Of a DNA stretch of 64,000 bases, positions 9,050-17,729 are shown piece after piece. This DNA is from Cupriavidus sp. 2SB (GTDB lineage: Bacteria > Pseudomonadota > Gammaproteobacteria > Burkholderiales > Burkholderiaceae), in assembly GCF_005503625.1 (NCBI RefSeq), contig NZ_SCMX01000021.1:1-64000 (forward strand), written 5' to 3'. The notes under the pieces are model-generated. The model was not told where the DNA came from and searched no databases. It saw nothing but the letters and a program-made list of their open reading frames with translations. Both the position numbers and the translations under genes were made by a program. Every line of letters starts with the position of its first letter. Position 1 is the stretch's first letter.

Positions 9050-10435
9050 ATGCAAATTGAACCCTCGATCTTCAAGGCCTATGACATTCGCGGCATTGTC
9101 GGCAAGACGCTGACGCCGGAAGTGGCCCGTTTCATTGGCCTGTCATTTGGCTCGGCCGCCGTAGAACTTGGCGAAAAGGCCGTCGTGGTCGGCCGCGATG
9201 GCCGGCTGTCCGGCCCCGACCTGCTGGGCGGACTGGTGGAGGGCCTGCGGGCCGCCGGGCTGGACGTGATCGATGTTGGCATGGTTGCCACGCCGATGGT
9301 GTATTTCGGCACCAACATCGAGCTCGATGGCCGTCGCGCCACATCGGGGATCATGGTCACCGGTAGCCACAATCCACCCGACTACAACGGTTTCAAGATG
9401 GTGCTTGGTGGCAAGGCCATCTATGGCGACCAGATCCAGGCACTGCGCCAGCGCATCGAGGCCGGCAATTTCACGAAGGGTGGCGGCAGCTACAAGCTCG
9501 TCGATATCCGCCAGCAGTATCTCGACCGTATCCTCGGCGACATCAAGCTGGCCCGTCCCATGAAGATCGCCCTCGATGCCGGTAACGGCGTGGCGGGTGC
9601 CTTCGTGGGCGACCTGTTCCGGGGTCTCGGTTGCGAGGTGGTGGAGTTGTTCTGCGATGTCGATGGTCATTTCCCGAACCACCATCCGGACCCGGCGCAT
9701 GTGGAGAATCTGCAGGATTTGATGCAGAGCCTGCGCGAGACTGACTGCGAGCTTGGGCTGGCCTTCGATGGCGATGGCGACCGGCTGGGCGTGGTGACCA
9801 AGGATGGCCAGGTCATTTTCCCCGATCGTCAGTTGATGCTGTTCGCCGAGGAGATCCTTTCTCGCAATCCCGGTCAGCAGGTCATCTACGACGTGAAATG
9901 CACGGGCAAGCTGGCACCGTGGATTCGCGAGCATGGCGGCGAGCCGCTGATGTGGAAGACGGGCCATTCGCTGGTCAAGGCCAAGCTCAAGGAAACTGGC
10001 GCGCCAATCGCCGGCGAGATGAGCGGCCACGTGTTCTTCAAGGACCGCTGGTACGGTTTCGATGATGGCCTGTACACGGGCGCGCGCCTGCTGGAAATTC
10101 TCTCGCGCCACGCCGATCCGAGCGCTGTGCTCAATGCGCTGCCGAACTCGAACTGCACGCCTGAGTTGCAATTGAAGGTGGCCGAGGGCGAGGCGTTCAC
10201 GCTGCTCGACAAGATCCGCGCCAATGCCAAGTTCGACGGTGCGAAGGAAGTCATCACCATCGATGGCGTGCGCGTGGAATATCCCGATGGCTTCGGCCTG
10301 GCCCGACCCTCCAACACAACGCCCGTGGTGGTTATGCGCTTCGAGGCGGACAACGATGCCGCGCTGGCCCGTATCCAGGCCGAATTCAAGCGCGTAATCC
10401 TTGCAGAAAAACCGGATGCAAAGCTCCCGTTCTGA
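9050..10435 (+). CDS. manB: Phosphomannomutase/phosphoglucomutase
   Basis: Alpha-D-phosphohexomutase of 461 aa interconverting hexose 6- and 1-phosphates, supplying mannose-1-P or glucose-1-P for nucleotide sugars used in LPS and exopolysaccharide. All four family motifs are present: the phosphoserine loop VTGSHNP (Ser about 106), the metal loop DGDGDR (about 240-245), the sugar-binding GEMSGH, and the phosphate-binding RPSNTTPVVVMRFE at the C-terminus. The ATG at 9050 follows a GGGAAG Shine-Dalgarno. An upstream in-frame extension to 9002 is not conserved-looking. It overlaps waaC by 20 bases, suggesting co-transcription. The symbol is approximate: algC-like bifunctional enzymes look the same. 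Confidence 0.9.
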   Translation: MQIEPSIFKAYDIRGIVGKTLTPEVARFIGLSFGSAAVELGEKAVVVGRDGRLSGPDLLGGLVEGLRAAGLDVIDVGMVATPMVYFGTNIELDGRRATSGIMVTGSHNPPDYNGFKMVLGGKAIYGDQIQALRQRIEAGNFTKGGGSYKLVDIRQQYLDRILGDIKLARPMKIALDAGNGVAGAFVGDLFRGLGCEVVELFCDVDGHFPNHHPDPAHVENLQDLMQSLRETDCELGLAFDGDGDRLGVVTKDGQVIFPDRQLMLFAEEILSRNPGQQVIYDVKCTGKLAPWIREHGGEPLMWKTGHSLVKAKLKETGAPIAGEMSGHVFFKDRWYGFDDGLYTGARLLEILSRHADPSAVLNALPNSNCTPELQLKVAEGEAFTLLDKIRANAKFDGAKEVITIDGVRVEYPDGFGLARPSNTTPVVVMRFEADNDAALARIQAEFKRVILAEKPDAKLPF

Positions 10436-11507
10436 GTCCGTGGGACAGACTTCGGTGACGTCGCCGGCGCCAGTGGCGCCGGTTTCGTCATTTGCCTTGC
10501 CCGCACGGCCGCGCATCCTGATCGTCAAGGTCTCGTCGCTGGGCGATGTCGTGCACAACATGCCGCTCGTGCATGACCTGCGCGCACGCTGGCCCGAGGC
10601 CGAGATCGACTGGGTGGTGGAAGAGGGCTACGTCGATCTCGTGAAGCTGTTGCCCGAAGTGCGCCGCGTGATTCCGTTCGCGCTGCGCCGCTGGCGCAAG
10701 GGTTTCTGGAAGGGTGAGACCTGGGCGGAAGTTGGTGCGATGCGCGCGGCCATTCGCGAACACGCTTATGACGCCGTGCTCGAAACCCAGGGTTTGCTGA
10801 AGACCGCCATCGTTGCGCGCAGTGCGTCGCGCACGCGTAGCGCGCCGATCGTCGGTTTGGGCAATGCGACGCAAGGCTCCGGTTACGAGCCTGCCGCGCG
10901 GCTGTTCTATACCGCCCCGGTCAAGGTTCCGCGCCAGACGCATTCCGTGCAGCGCTCGCGTTTGCTCGGCGCGGCCCTGACCGGTGCCACGCCCGCCGAA
11001 CCGCCCGCGTTCTTCGGACCATCGGCGCAAACGCTGCATGTCGATGATCCGCTGTGGGCCGATCTGCCTGCGCGATTCGCGGTCTGCTTTCATGCCACGG
11101 CGGGCGCGAAGAAGCGCTGGCCCGTCGCGCATTGGCATGACCTCGGCAAAAAGCTTCACGCCGAAGGACTGACCGTGCTGCTGCCGTGGGGCAGCGAATC
11201 GGAGCGGCGCGATGCCGAGGCACTGGCCGCAGGCATGCCCGGCGCGCAGGTGCTGCCGCGTTTCTCGGTGATGCAGGGATTCGGGCTGATCAATCGGGCC
11301 GAGGTCGTAATCGGCGTGGATACGGGTCTCGTGCATATCGCGGCTGCGCTCTGCCGGCCGACCGTCGAAATCTACACCGCCACCTGGCGATGGAAGACCG
11401 AAGGCTACTGGTCCGACCGCATTGCCAATGTGGGCGACGACGGTCAGGTGCCGTCAGTCGATGATGTCTACGCCGCTGCGCGGCGCGTGCGCGGAGCGAG
11501 TGTTTGA
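10416..11507 (+). CDS. waaC: Lipopolysaccharide heptosyltransferase I
   Basis: GT9 family enzyme of about 363 aa adding the first heptose to Kdo2-lipid A. Visible features are the N-terminal RILIVKVSSLGDVVHNMP, a central linker, FHATAGAKKRWP, and the ADP-heptose-binding GVDTGLVHIAAAL near the C-terminus. The start is the ATG at 10416, inside the end of the phosphomutase gene; a TTG at 10401 is possible. The N-terminal 25 residues before the Rossmann strand are longer than in E. coli WaaC. It ends at the waaA start (TGATG), so waaC and waaA are translationally coupled, a common arrangement in this group. Confidence 0.9.
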   Translation: MQSSRSESVGQTSVTSPAPVAPVSSFALPARPRILIVKVSSLGDVVHNMPLVHDLRARWPEAEIDWVVEEGYVDLVKLLPEVRRVIPFALRRWRKGFWKGETWAEVGAMRAAIREHAYDAVLETQGLLKTAIVARSASRTRSAPIVGLGNATQGSGYEPAARLFYTAPVKVPRQTHSVQRSRLLGAALTGATPAEPPAFFGPSAQTLHVDDPLWADLPARFAVCFHATAGAKKRWPVAHWHDLGKKLHAEGLTVLLPWGSESERRDAEALAAGMPGAQVLPRFSVMQGFGLINRAEVVIGVDTGLVHIAAALCRPTVEIYTATWRWKTEGYWSDRIANVGDDGQVPSVDDVYAAARRVRGASV

Positions 11508-12781
11508 TGTTGCGCTGGATTTATACATTGCTGTGGCTGGTCATCCTGCCCGTGGCGCTGCTGCGTCTGGTCTGGCGCTCGCGCAAGGAACCCGGTTACG
11601 TGCATCACGTGGGCGAGCGGCTGGGGCAGTACGAAGGCATCCCTGCTGCAGGACCGTGGCTCTGGGTGCATGCGGTATCCGTCGGCGAGACGCGCGCCGC
11701 GCAACCGCTGATCGATTCGCTGCTGGCCGCCTATCCGGGCCACCGTCTGCTGCTCACACACATGACGCCGACGGGCCGCCAGACCGGCGCGCAACTCTAT
11801 GGCGACAATCCACGCGTGCAGCAGTGCTACCTGCCTTATGACATGCCGTGGCTGGTGCGCCGTTTCCTGTCCTACTTCCGGCCCGAAGCGGGGATGATCA
11901 TGGAGACCGAGGTGTGGCCGAACCTCGTTCACGTGACCCGTCGCGCTGGTGTGCCGTTGTTTCTGGTCAATGCCCGGTTGTCGCCGCGCAGCTATCGACG
12001 GACGGCCCGTTTCGGCGGCGCGGCGGCGGCGTTGTATAACGATTTCTCGATGGTGCTGGCGCAGACCGCAAGCGATGCCGAGCGGTATCGCGCGCTCGGC
12101 GTCAGGTCCGTGCAGATCACGGGCAACCTGAAGTTCGACATGCAGCCGCCGGACACCGGCATCGCGCGTGGCCAAGCGTTGCGACAGGCGCTGGGTGGCC
12201 GTCAGGTGCTCGCGGCAGCGAGTACGCGAGAGGGCGATGAACCGTTGATTCTCGAAGCGTTCTCGCGCTGGCCCGGCAAGCAGCGGCCGCTGTTGTTGCT
12301 GATACCGCGCCATCCGCAACGGTTCGATGAAGTGGCTGGCATGGCAACGCGCTCGGGCTTCTCCGTGCAGCGACGCAGCGCCCTCCACATCGACAGCGCC
12401 GGGGCAGAAGTCAATGCAGACGTGCTGCTGGGCGACTCCATGGGCGAGATGGCGATGTACTACGCGGCATCTGACATTGCCTACATCGGCGGTAGCCTGA
12501 TTCCGCTCGGCGGACAGAATTTGATTGAAGCTTGCGCCATTGGCACCCCCGTGTTGATGGGGCTGCATACGTTCAACTTCGCACAAGCTACCGAGGATGC
12601 CATTGCGGCCGGCGCCTGCCTGCGCGTGGCCAATGCCGACGAACTCATGGCCGCTGCGGCCGGCGTGCTGGACGACCCATCGCGCCTCGCGGAGATGCGC
12701 GCCAATGCCCTGACATTCGCTGGTCTGCACCGCGGTGCGACGGCCAGGACACTTGGGATGCTCGCGCGAGTGTTGCGCTAA
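11507..12781 (+). CDS. waaA: 3-deoxy-D-manno-octulosonic acid transferase
   Basis: Kdo transferase of 424 aa (GT30) that attaches Kdo to lipid IVA at the cytoplasmic face of the inner membrane. An N-terminal membrane anchor (about 5-20) is followed by the glycotransferase N domain with WVHAVSVGETRAAQPLI, the METEVWPNLV motif, and the C-domain motif GGSLIPLGGQNLIEA with the following GTPVLMGLHTFNF. The ATG at 11507 shares its A with the waaC stop. The upstream TTG at 11504 is less likely. It is the last gene of the phosphomutase-waaC-waaA run. Confidence 0.93.
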   Translation: MLRWIYTLLWLVILPVALLRLVWRSRKEPGYVHHVGERLGQYEGIPAAGPWLWVHAVSVGETRAAQPLIDSLLAAYPGHRLLLTHMTPTGRQTGAQLYGDNPRVQQCYLPYDMPWLVRRFLSYFRPEAGMIMETEVWPNLVHVTRRAGVPLFLVNARLSPRSYRRTARFGGAAAALYNDFSMVLAQTASDAERYRALGVRSVQITGNLKFDMQPPDTGIARGQALRQALGGRQVLAAASTREGDEPLILEAFSRWPGKQRPLLLLIPRHPQRFDEVAGMATRSGFSVQRRSALHIDSAGAEVNADVLLGDSMGEMAMYYAASDIAYIGGSLIPLGGQNLIEACAIGTPVLMGLHTFNFAQATEDAIAAGACLRVANADELMAAAAGVLDDPSRLAEMRANALTFAGLHRGATARTLGMLARVLR

Positions 12782-12817
12782 GACCCGCTAAGTCCCGGAC
12801 ACATTGAGTCGATCCGC

Positions 12818-12823
12818 TACAAT
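12818..12823 (+). promoter_or_regulatory. Possible -10 box for the rhamnosidase gene
   Basis: TACAAT lies in the 77-base gap after waaA, about 36 bases before the chosen ATG. No good -35 hexamer is present at 16-18 bases (CGGACA is the nearest), so the promoter is weak or activated. Confidence 0.35.
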
Positions 12824-12858
12824 TGCCGGTCGGTGTAAATGCATCAAACATAAGACAA

Positions 12859-14601
12859 ATGAAAATGATGGGCGGAAAGACGCTTCGTAAGCTGGTATTG
12901 ACTTCCCTTTCGTTGGCGATGCTCGGCGGAGCCGAGGCAGGTGTCGGGCTCGTTAATGTCGAGCCTGCCTCGATCCGGCAAAACGGCAGCCGCGTCAGCA
13001 TCGATCTGGGCAAGGTATGGTTTGGCAATATCGAGATCAATGCGGGGATCTCGAATGCGGGGCGTTCCGTGTCGCTGATCATGAAGGAAAGCAGTCAGCC
13101 GGGACCGCTTCCGAGCACCGGCCCAGAAGCCATTGGCGTGCGTTTCTTCAAGTCCGACCTTACGCTGCGTGAGGGGACGAACAAGCCAGTGCTGCGTGAA
13201 GAGGACAAGCGCCTCATGCCGCCGGAAGTGGGCGCGGTCATGCCGTTCCGGTATATCGAGATCGACGGGTGGCAGGGTGCTTTCTCGAAGGCGAATATCC
13301 AGGTCAAGGCAGCCGTAGCAGACACGTGGCAGGAACGTGGCAGGATGGTCTTTTCAGGAAGCGCCGACGCCTACTGGCTGAACCGGATCTGGAGCCTTTC
13401 GTCCCACACGATGGCGGCCACGAGTTTTGCGGACATCTTTGTCGATGGAGACCGTGAGCGCCTTCCCTACGAGGCGGATGGCTACATCAATCAGCTTGGC
13501 TGGTATGCCACTGCCGGGGAATCATCGGTGCCCCGACGTACATTCGAATGGTTGATCGAGAATCCCAACTGGCCGACCGAATGGCAGTCCCACATGATCT
13601 TCATGGCCTGGGCGGACTACATGCACACGGGGGACATCGCATTCCTCCGAAAGCACTACGACCGTCTGGGTTTTCTGACGCTGCACGACCTCATCGGCCC
13701 GAACGATCTGATCAGCACGAAGAATATTACCGAGCGCTTCAAGAAGGAGTCGCGTCTGACTTATCCGATGGGCGATATCGTCGACTGGCCCAAGAACCAG
13801 CGCGACGGTTATGTCATGGGGGACGTGAACGCGGCTACAAATGCCATGGCGTATCAGGGCTTCGTGCTCATGGCGAAAATTGCGAAGGTGCTTGATAAGT
13901 CCGAAGATGAGCAACGCTGGCAAGCCGATGCGAAGCGAATCCGAACTGGATTGGAAAGATTGAGGCTTGCAAACGGATTTTATGCGGATAGTCCGGGTAC
14001 GCAGCATACCTCCGCGCATAGCATTTTCTTGCCGCTGGCCTACGGTCTCGTCGAGGGAGCAGACAAGGCGCGGTATATCCGTAGACTCAACACAGTGATC
14101 AACGGGAAATTTCGCGGTGGTTTTCCCGGTTCGGTCTATACGGCGCCATATCTCCTGGAAGCACTGTTCGAAAACGGCCAGGATGACCTGGCAGTGGCGC
14201 TCATTCTGAACAACTCGGATCGCGGATGGCGGAACATGCTCCAGAAGTACGAGGCAACCGTGGCTCACGAAGCATGGGATGTGAAATTCAAGGATAACGA
14301 AGACTGGACGCATGCCTGGGGTGCCGCGCCAGCGTACATCCTTCCGCGGTATTTGCTTGGCGTTCAGCAACTGGTGCCGGGATGGGCGCGGTGGCGCATT
14401 CGTCCGTCCAAGGCGCTCAATGCGAGCGTGGAAGCGTGGCTGCCACTGCCCCAGGGCACGGCGTACGTGAAGCTCGACAAGAACAACGGCACGGCTACTG
14501 TGCGGGTGCCTGCGGGAACGGTTGCGGAATTCGTCGACGGTGGCGAGACCCGGAACCTTACGGCAGGTGAGCACGAGGTCCGCTGGAAATCGTATCGCTG
14601 A
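12859..14601 (+). CDS. Secreted GH78-type alpha-L-rhamnosidase-like protein
   Basis: 580-aa protein with a cleavable signal peptide (basic MKMMGGKTLRK, hydrophobic core, AEA cleavage motif near residue 26). A beta-rich N-terminal part precedes an (alpha/alpha)6-barrel region of the six-hairpin rhamnosidase type. The segment VDGDRERLPYEADGYINQL matches the acidic catalytic loop of GH78 enzymes (the Asp/Glu/Asp set), and THAWGAAPAYILPRYLLG resembles their C-terminal His/Trp motif. A C-terminal beta domain follows (WRIRPSKALN and on). It would act in the periplasm or outside, perhaps trimming rhamnose-containing glycans made here. The ATG at 12859 is preferred because it starts the signal peptide. 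The family assignment is firm, the substrate unknown. Confidence 0.78.
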   Translation: MKMMGGKTLRKLVLTSLSLAMLGGAEAGVGLVNVEPASIRQNGSRVSIDLGKVWFGNIEINAGISNAGRSVSLIMKESSQPGPLPSTGPEAIGVRFFKSDLTLREGTNKPVLREEDKRLMPPEVGAVMPFRYIEIDGWQGAFSKANIQVKAAVADTWQERGRMVFSGSADAYWLNRIWSLSSHTMAATSFADIFVDGDRERLPYEADGYINQLGWYATAGESSVPRRTFEWLIENPNWPTEWQSHMIFMAWADYMHTGDIAFLRKHYDRLGFLTLHDLIGPNDLISTKNITERFKKESRLTYPMGDIVDWPKNQRDGYVMGDVNAATNAMAYQGFVLMAKIAKVLDKSEDEQRWQADAKRIRTGLERLRLANGFYADSPGTQHTSAHSIFLPLAYGLVEGADKARYIRRLNTVINGKFRGGFPGSVYTAPYLLEALFENGQDDLAVALILNNSDRGWRNMLQKYEATVAHEAWDVKFKDNEDWTHAWGAAPAYILPRYLLGVQQLVPGWARWRIRPSKALNASVEAWLPLPQGTAYVKLDKNNGTATVRVPAGTVAEFVDGGETRNLTAGEHEVRWKSYR

Positions 14602-14633
14602 GATTAGCACGGCGCCACGGCCATGCATCGGAC

Positions 14634-16616
14634 TCAGTGGTTGGTGCCGCTTACCAAATCACCAGAAATCTGGGACATGACGAGGCGGGCGCCACTCACA
14701 CTCAGGTGATCGGCATCGAAATACATGGAGGTTCCGCCGATCACCGCGTTGCATTCCTTCGGGTCGCAGAGGATTGCAGCGGGATCGATGAGCGTCAGGT
14801 CGCTGCCCCATGGCAGCTGCCTCAAGTGGTCGAGCACATAGCGATTGCGCTGCTCGTACCATTGGCGCGTGACGCCTGCAAAATTGCCGGTGGTCGCCAT
14901 ACGCGGCGAGGCCGCGATCTCCTGCTGTAGCGGGCGAGGTATTTCGGGAATTGGCGCCAGGACGAATACGTGTTTCCCCGACTTTTGCAGTTCCGTGATG
15001 GTGGCGACGAGGTCGTCCCACATCAGTTGGCGCGACTGTGCCGTGTCCAGTCCGCCAATATGCAGTGGCCGGTCTGGAATGGCTGGGTAGCCGGGCAGAT
15101 GGTCACCGAACAGATGCATGCTGTAGCGGAACGCGACAAGCACGTTCTTGATATGGGGAGATTGCTCGATGCGCGTTATCGCTTCACGTTGCCACTTCGA
15201 GCATCCGGGCGCGGGACTTTCGTAACGCGCCGCAGGCGCGCACGCGCTGAAGGTCAGATGCAGCAAGCCCTGGTCACGCATCGCCAGGGCTTCAGCCAGT
15301 GCGTAGGCCGGCTCGACGGCGTGGCTGTCGCCAATGACGGCCCAAGTGACGTTGTCTTTGAAGTACGTGCATGCCGCGGAAGGTGACTTGAAGTCCTTGC
15401 CCCAGGTATGGCATGCATCGCGCTTGCTACTGAACACGGCAGTTTCCAGGAGTTTTTGCCTGGCTGCATCGAACCGGTTCGGAAAGCCGTTTGCCACGAT
15501 CGTGACTGCCCCCACTGCGACCATTGTCGCAGTGCCAATCGACGTCAGCGTGACGATCCCTTTCCTGGCTACCTGACGGGAATTCCGGAAATAGGTCTCG
15601 ATGTATCGCCATGTCGGATATGCGAGCACGAATGACAGAAGCACCAGCATCCAGGACATGGAATGCGCGAGTTCGGTGGTCTGGAAATGCAAGCGTGCAA
15701 ATGCAAAGATCGGCTGGTGCCACAGATAGGCGCTGTACGACATCAGCCCAATGACGATCAGGACTCTATTCGACAGTATCCGCGTCACTGCGGTTTGCGA
15801 GCTCGCAAATGCCAGAATCAATCCAGCGCCGACGGTGGGCAGCAAGGCCGCTACACCGGGAAACCGGGCGTCGTGCAGGCCGAATATTGAAATAAATATC
15901 AGCAGAAGGCCGACTGCCGAAAGCATCTGTTCATGCCGGCCGATCCAGCGAGGAACATCTCCCTGAAGTTTCATGCTGGCCACTATCGCGCCCACAAGCA
16001 ACTCCCAGCTTCGGGTCAGTGGTGAATAGAATGCGGATTGGGGGCTGCTATGCAACGCCCATTCGGCGTAGATCAGGGAAATTACGCCGAGAGCGAGAAA
16101 TATTTCGGTTTGCCGGGATTTTCCGTAGCGCCAGATCAATGCAATGACCAGTGGGCAGACGAGATAGAACTGTTCCTCCACGCCAAGACTCCAGGTATGT
16201 ACCAGGGGCTTTTCGTCTGTCGTGGAATCGAAATAACTGGTGGTCAGTCCAAAGTATATATTCGAGGAAAAAGTCGCGGCTGCCATCACGCTTTTTCCAA
16301 ATGCCAGAAATTCTGCGGGCGCCATCGAGATCCACGCCAGCGGCACTGTCCCTAGTACCACCAGGAACAATGCGGGAAGGATGCGTCGGGCACGGCGTTC
16401 GTAAAATTCCCGGATACTGAAAGTACCGTTCGCTCGTGCCTCGACCATCATGTAGGTAACCAAATAACCGCTGATCACGAAAAAGATATCCACACCAGAA
16501 AAACCACCGCCGATCCATTTGAAGCCCGCATGAAACAGAATGACGGAAACAACTGCGATTGCGCGTAGACCGTCAATCTCAGGGCGATACTTCAGGTGTT
16601 TTATCTGGTTGTTCAT
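14634..16616 (-). CDS. OafA-type O-acyltransferase (acyltransferase-3 membrane domain plus SGNH domain)
   Basis: 660-aa integral membrane acyltransferase expected to O-acetylate surface polysaccharide. The N-terminal acyltransferase-3 domain (about 8-385) shows YRPEIDGLRAIAVVSVILFHAG, FSGVDIFFVISGYL, ERRARRILP and HTWSLGVEEQFYLVCPL, with about ten membrane segments. The C-terminal periplasmic SGNH domain (about 395-660) has the block-I VIGDSHA (about 424) and the block-V DADHLSVSGA (about 630) that supply the catalytic Ser and Asp/His. Convergent with the rhamnosidase gene (32-base gap). Position among LPS genes suggests O-antigen or exopolysaccharide modification. Confidence 0.88.
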   Translation of the reverse strand: MNNQIKHLKYRPEIDGLRAIAVVSVILFHAGFKWIGGGFSGVDIFFVISGYLVTYMMVEARANGTFSIREFYERRARRILPALFLVVLGTVPLAWISMAPAEFLAFGKSVMAAATFSSNIYFGLTTSYFDSTTDEKPLVHTWSLGVEEQFYLVCPLVIALIWRYGKSRQTEIFLALGVISLIYAEWALHSSPQSAFYSPLTRSWELLVGAIVASMKLQGDVPRWIGRHEQMLSAVGLLLIFISIFGLHDARFPGVAALLPTVGAGLILAFASSQTAVTRILSNRVLIVIGLMSYSAYLWHQPIFAFARLHFQTTELAHSMSWMLVLLSFVLAYPTWRYIETYFRNSRQVARKGIVTLTSIGTATMVAVGAVTIVANGFPNRFDAARQKLLETAVFSSKRDACHTWGKDFKSPSAACTYFKDNVTWAVIGDSHAVEPAYALAEALAMRDQGLLHLTFSACAPAARYESPAPGCSKWQREAITRIEQSPHIKNVLVAFRYSMHLFGDHLPGYPAIPDRPLHIGGLDTAQSRQLMWDDLVATITELQKSGKHVFVLAPIPEIPRPLQQEIAASPRMATTGNFAGVTRQWYEQRNRYVLDHLRQLPWGSDLTLIDPAAILCDPKECNAVIGGTSMYFDADHLSVSGARLVMSQISGDLVSGTNH

Positions 16617-16770
16617 ATCGCCGACGGCTGGTACCAGTCACTTTGCGAAACGGTGTTCAAAGGCTGGTAATCATAACATAGCCCTTACGCAATACCGTCG
16701 GCGCTGGCCTCGCAACGATTAATTGTCAAGCGGCGGGCGTCCTATATTTCAGTCAGGAAGGAAACGAATT

Positions 16771-16812
16771 GCGTCTAAACGTTTACTTGCAAATTGAAAC
16801 GTGTAAATTGAG
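16771..16812. promoter_or_regulatory. Direct repeat upstream of the META-domain lipoprotein gene
   Basis: AAACGTTTA and AAACGTGTAAA occur about 21 bases apart, i.e. two helical turns, within an AT-rich stretch of the 229-base divergent gap 16617-16845. TTTACT-16-TAAATT there could be a weak promoter for the rightward gene. The spacing suits a dimeric regulator, but no family can be named. Confidence 0.3.
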
Positions 16813-16845
16813 GGGAATGATGGTTCGAATCGAAGGAAATCCGGC

Positions 16846-17667
16846 ATGTCGAGATATCGCTTGTCCCGTCTCCTCGCAGCCTCGCTGGGCGCGGTTGCAA
16901 TCACCGTAGCCACAGCTTGCGCCACGGGGCCTACCTCCGACAGCCCCTCGGCGGGCGCGAGCTTGGCCGAGACGCGTTCAAGCGGCCCGAGCCGCTGGGA
17001 GCTGACGCGCTGGCAGCGGGCCGATGGTTCGTTGCGCGACATACCGCACGGTGACAATTGGGAACCGATTGTGTTCAATTTCAGCGACGGGATCGATTCG
17101 TCTCAAGGCACTGTGAGTGGTACGACCGGCTGCAACCGTTTTACTGGGGGCTACGGAAAGACAAGTACCGGTATCCGGTTCGAGAGGGTCGCCGGCACGC
17201 GGATGGCATGTCCGGGTGCCCACATGGAGTCGGCCCTGCTCACGGCAATGCAGGCGCCGTTCACTACGGTGGGAACCAAGCCTTCGGCGGACAGCCTCGG
17301 GCGCCAGATTATCTGGAAGACCGGAAGCGGCGAATTGCTGCAGTTTGCGGAGCGTGAAGGGGTGGGTCGTCGTGGCGACAAGGTGGACCCGGCGACAGGT
17401 AACGTGCCTGGTCGTGAGAAGGTGGTCTATATCGATTCAAAGCGGGTGGAATGTACCGCAGTTGGGAAAATGCAGTGCTACCGATGGCGCGAGTCGCCAG
17501 GCGCTCCCTGGCAACTCTGGTATGGACCGATCGAGGGGTTGGACTACGAACCTGGTGTTACCTATCAGCTACGTGTACGTGAGTATCGTGTGCCTGATGC
17601 GCCCGCTGACACTGGGGCGGTTCGTTGGCAATTGATGAATGTGGAGTCTCGGTCGCGGGACAATTAG
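16846..17667 (+). CDS. META-domain (HslJ-like) and DUF4377 lipoprotein
   Basis: 273-aa predicted lipoprotein. The lipobox is VATAC with Cys at about residue 25, after a basic, hydrophobic leader. Residues 48-165 form a META domain (WELTRWQ, TVSGTTGCNRFTGGY, TRMACPG), as in HslJ. Residues about 190-265 match the DUF4377 pattern (VYIDSKRVECT, MQCYRWRESPGAPWQLWYG, IEGLDYEPGVTYQLRVRE). Known HslJ is linked to heat-shock and novobiocin resistance in E. coli, but the two-domain form has no assigned role that I know. It is flanked by acyltransferase and ligase genes, transcribed like the latter after a 62-base gap. Confidence 0.85.
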   Translation: MSRYRLSRLLAASLGAVAITVATACATGPTSDSPSAGASLAETRSSGPSRWELTRWQRADGSLRDIPHGDNWEPIVFNFSDGIDSSQGTVSGTTGCNRFTGGYGKTSTGIRFERVAGTRMACPGAHMESALLTAMQAPFTTVGTKPSADSLGRQIIWKTGSGELLQFAEREGVGRRGDKVDPATGNVPGREKVVYIDSKRVECTAVGKMQCYRWRESPGAPWQLWYGPIEGLDYEPGVTYQLRVREYRVPDAPADTGAVRWQLMNVESRSRDN

Positions 17668-17729
17668 GATGATCAGCTAATATGTCGGGATGATCGTCGC
17701 CAGTTTGGCGAAGGTGCGCTCCTCTTACT

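Noticed and set aside
8757..9050. N-terminal extension of the first glycosyltransferase in the long open frame
   Set aside because: The extension has no family similarity, no internal ATG/GTG, and covers a perfect TATAAT on the same strand, so it should be upstream of the transcript start.
9143..10561. 472-codon minus-strand open frame over the phosphomutase gene
   Set aside because: Antisense to a gene with all four family motifs; no motif of its own.
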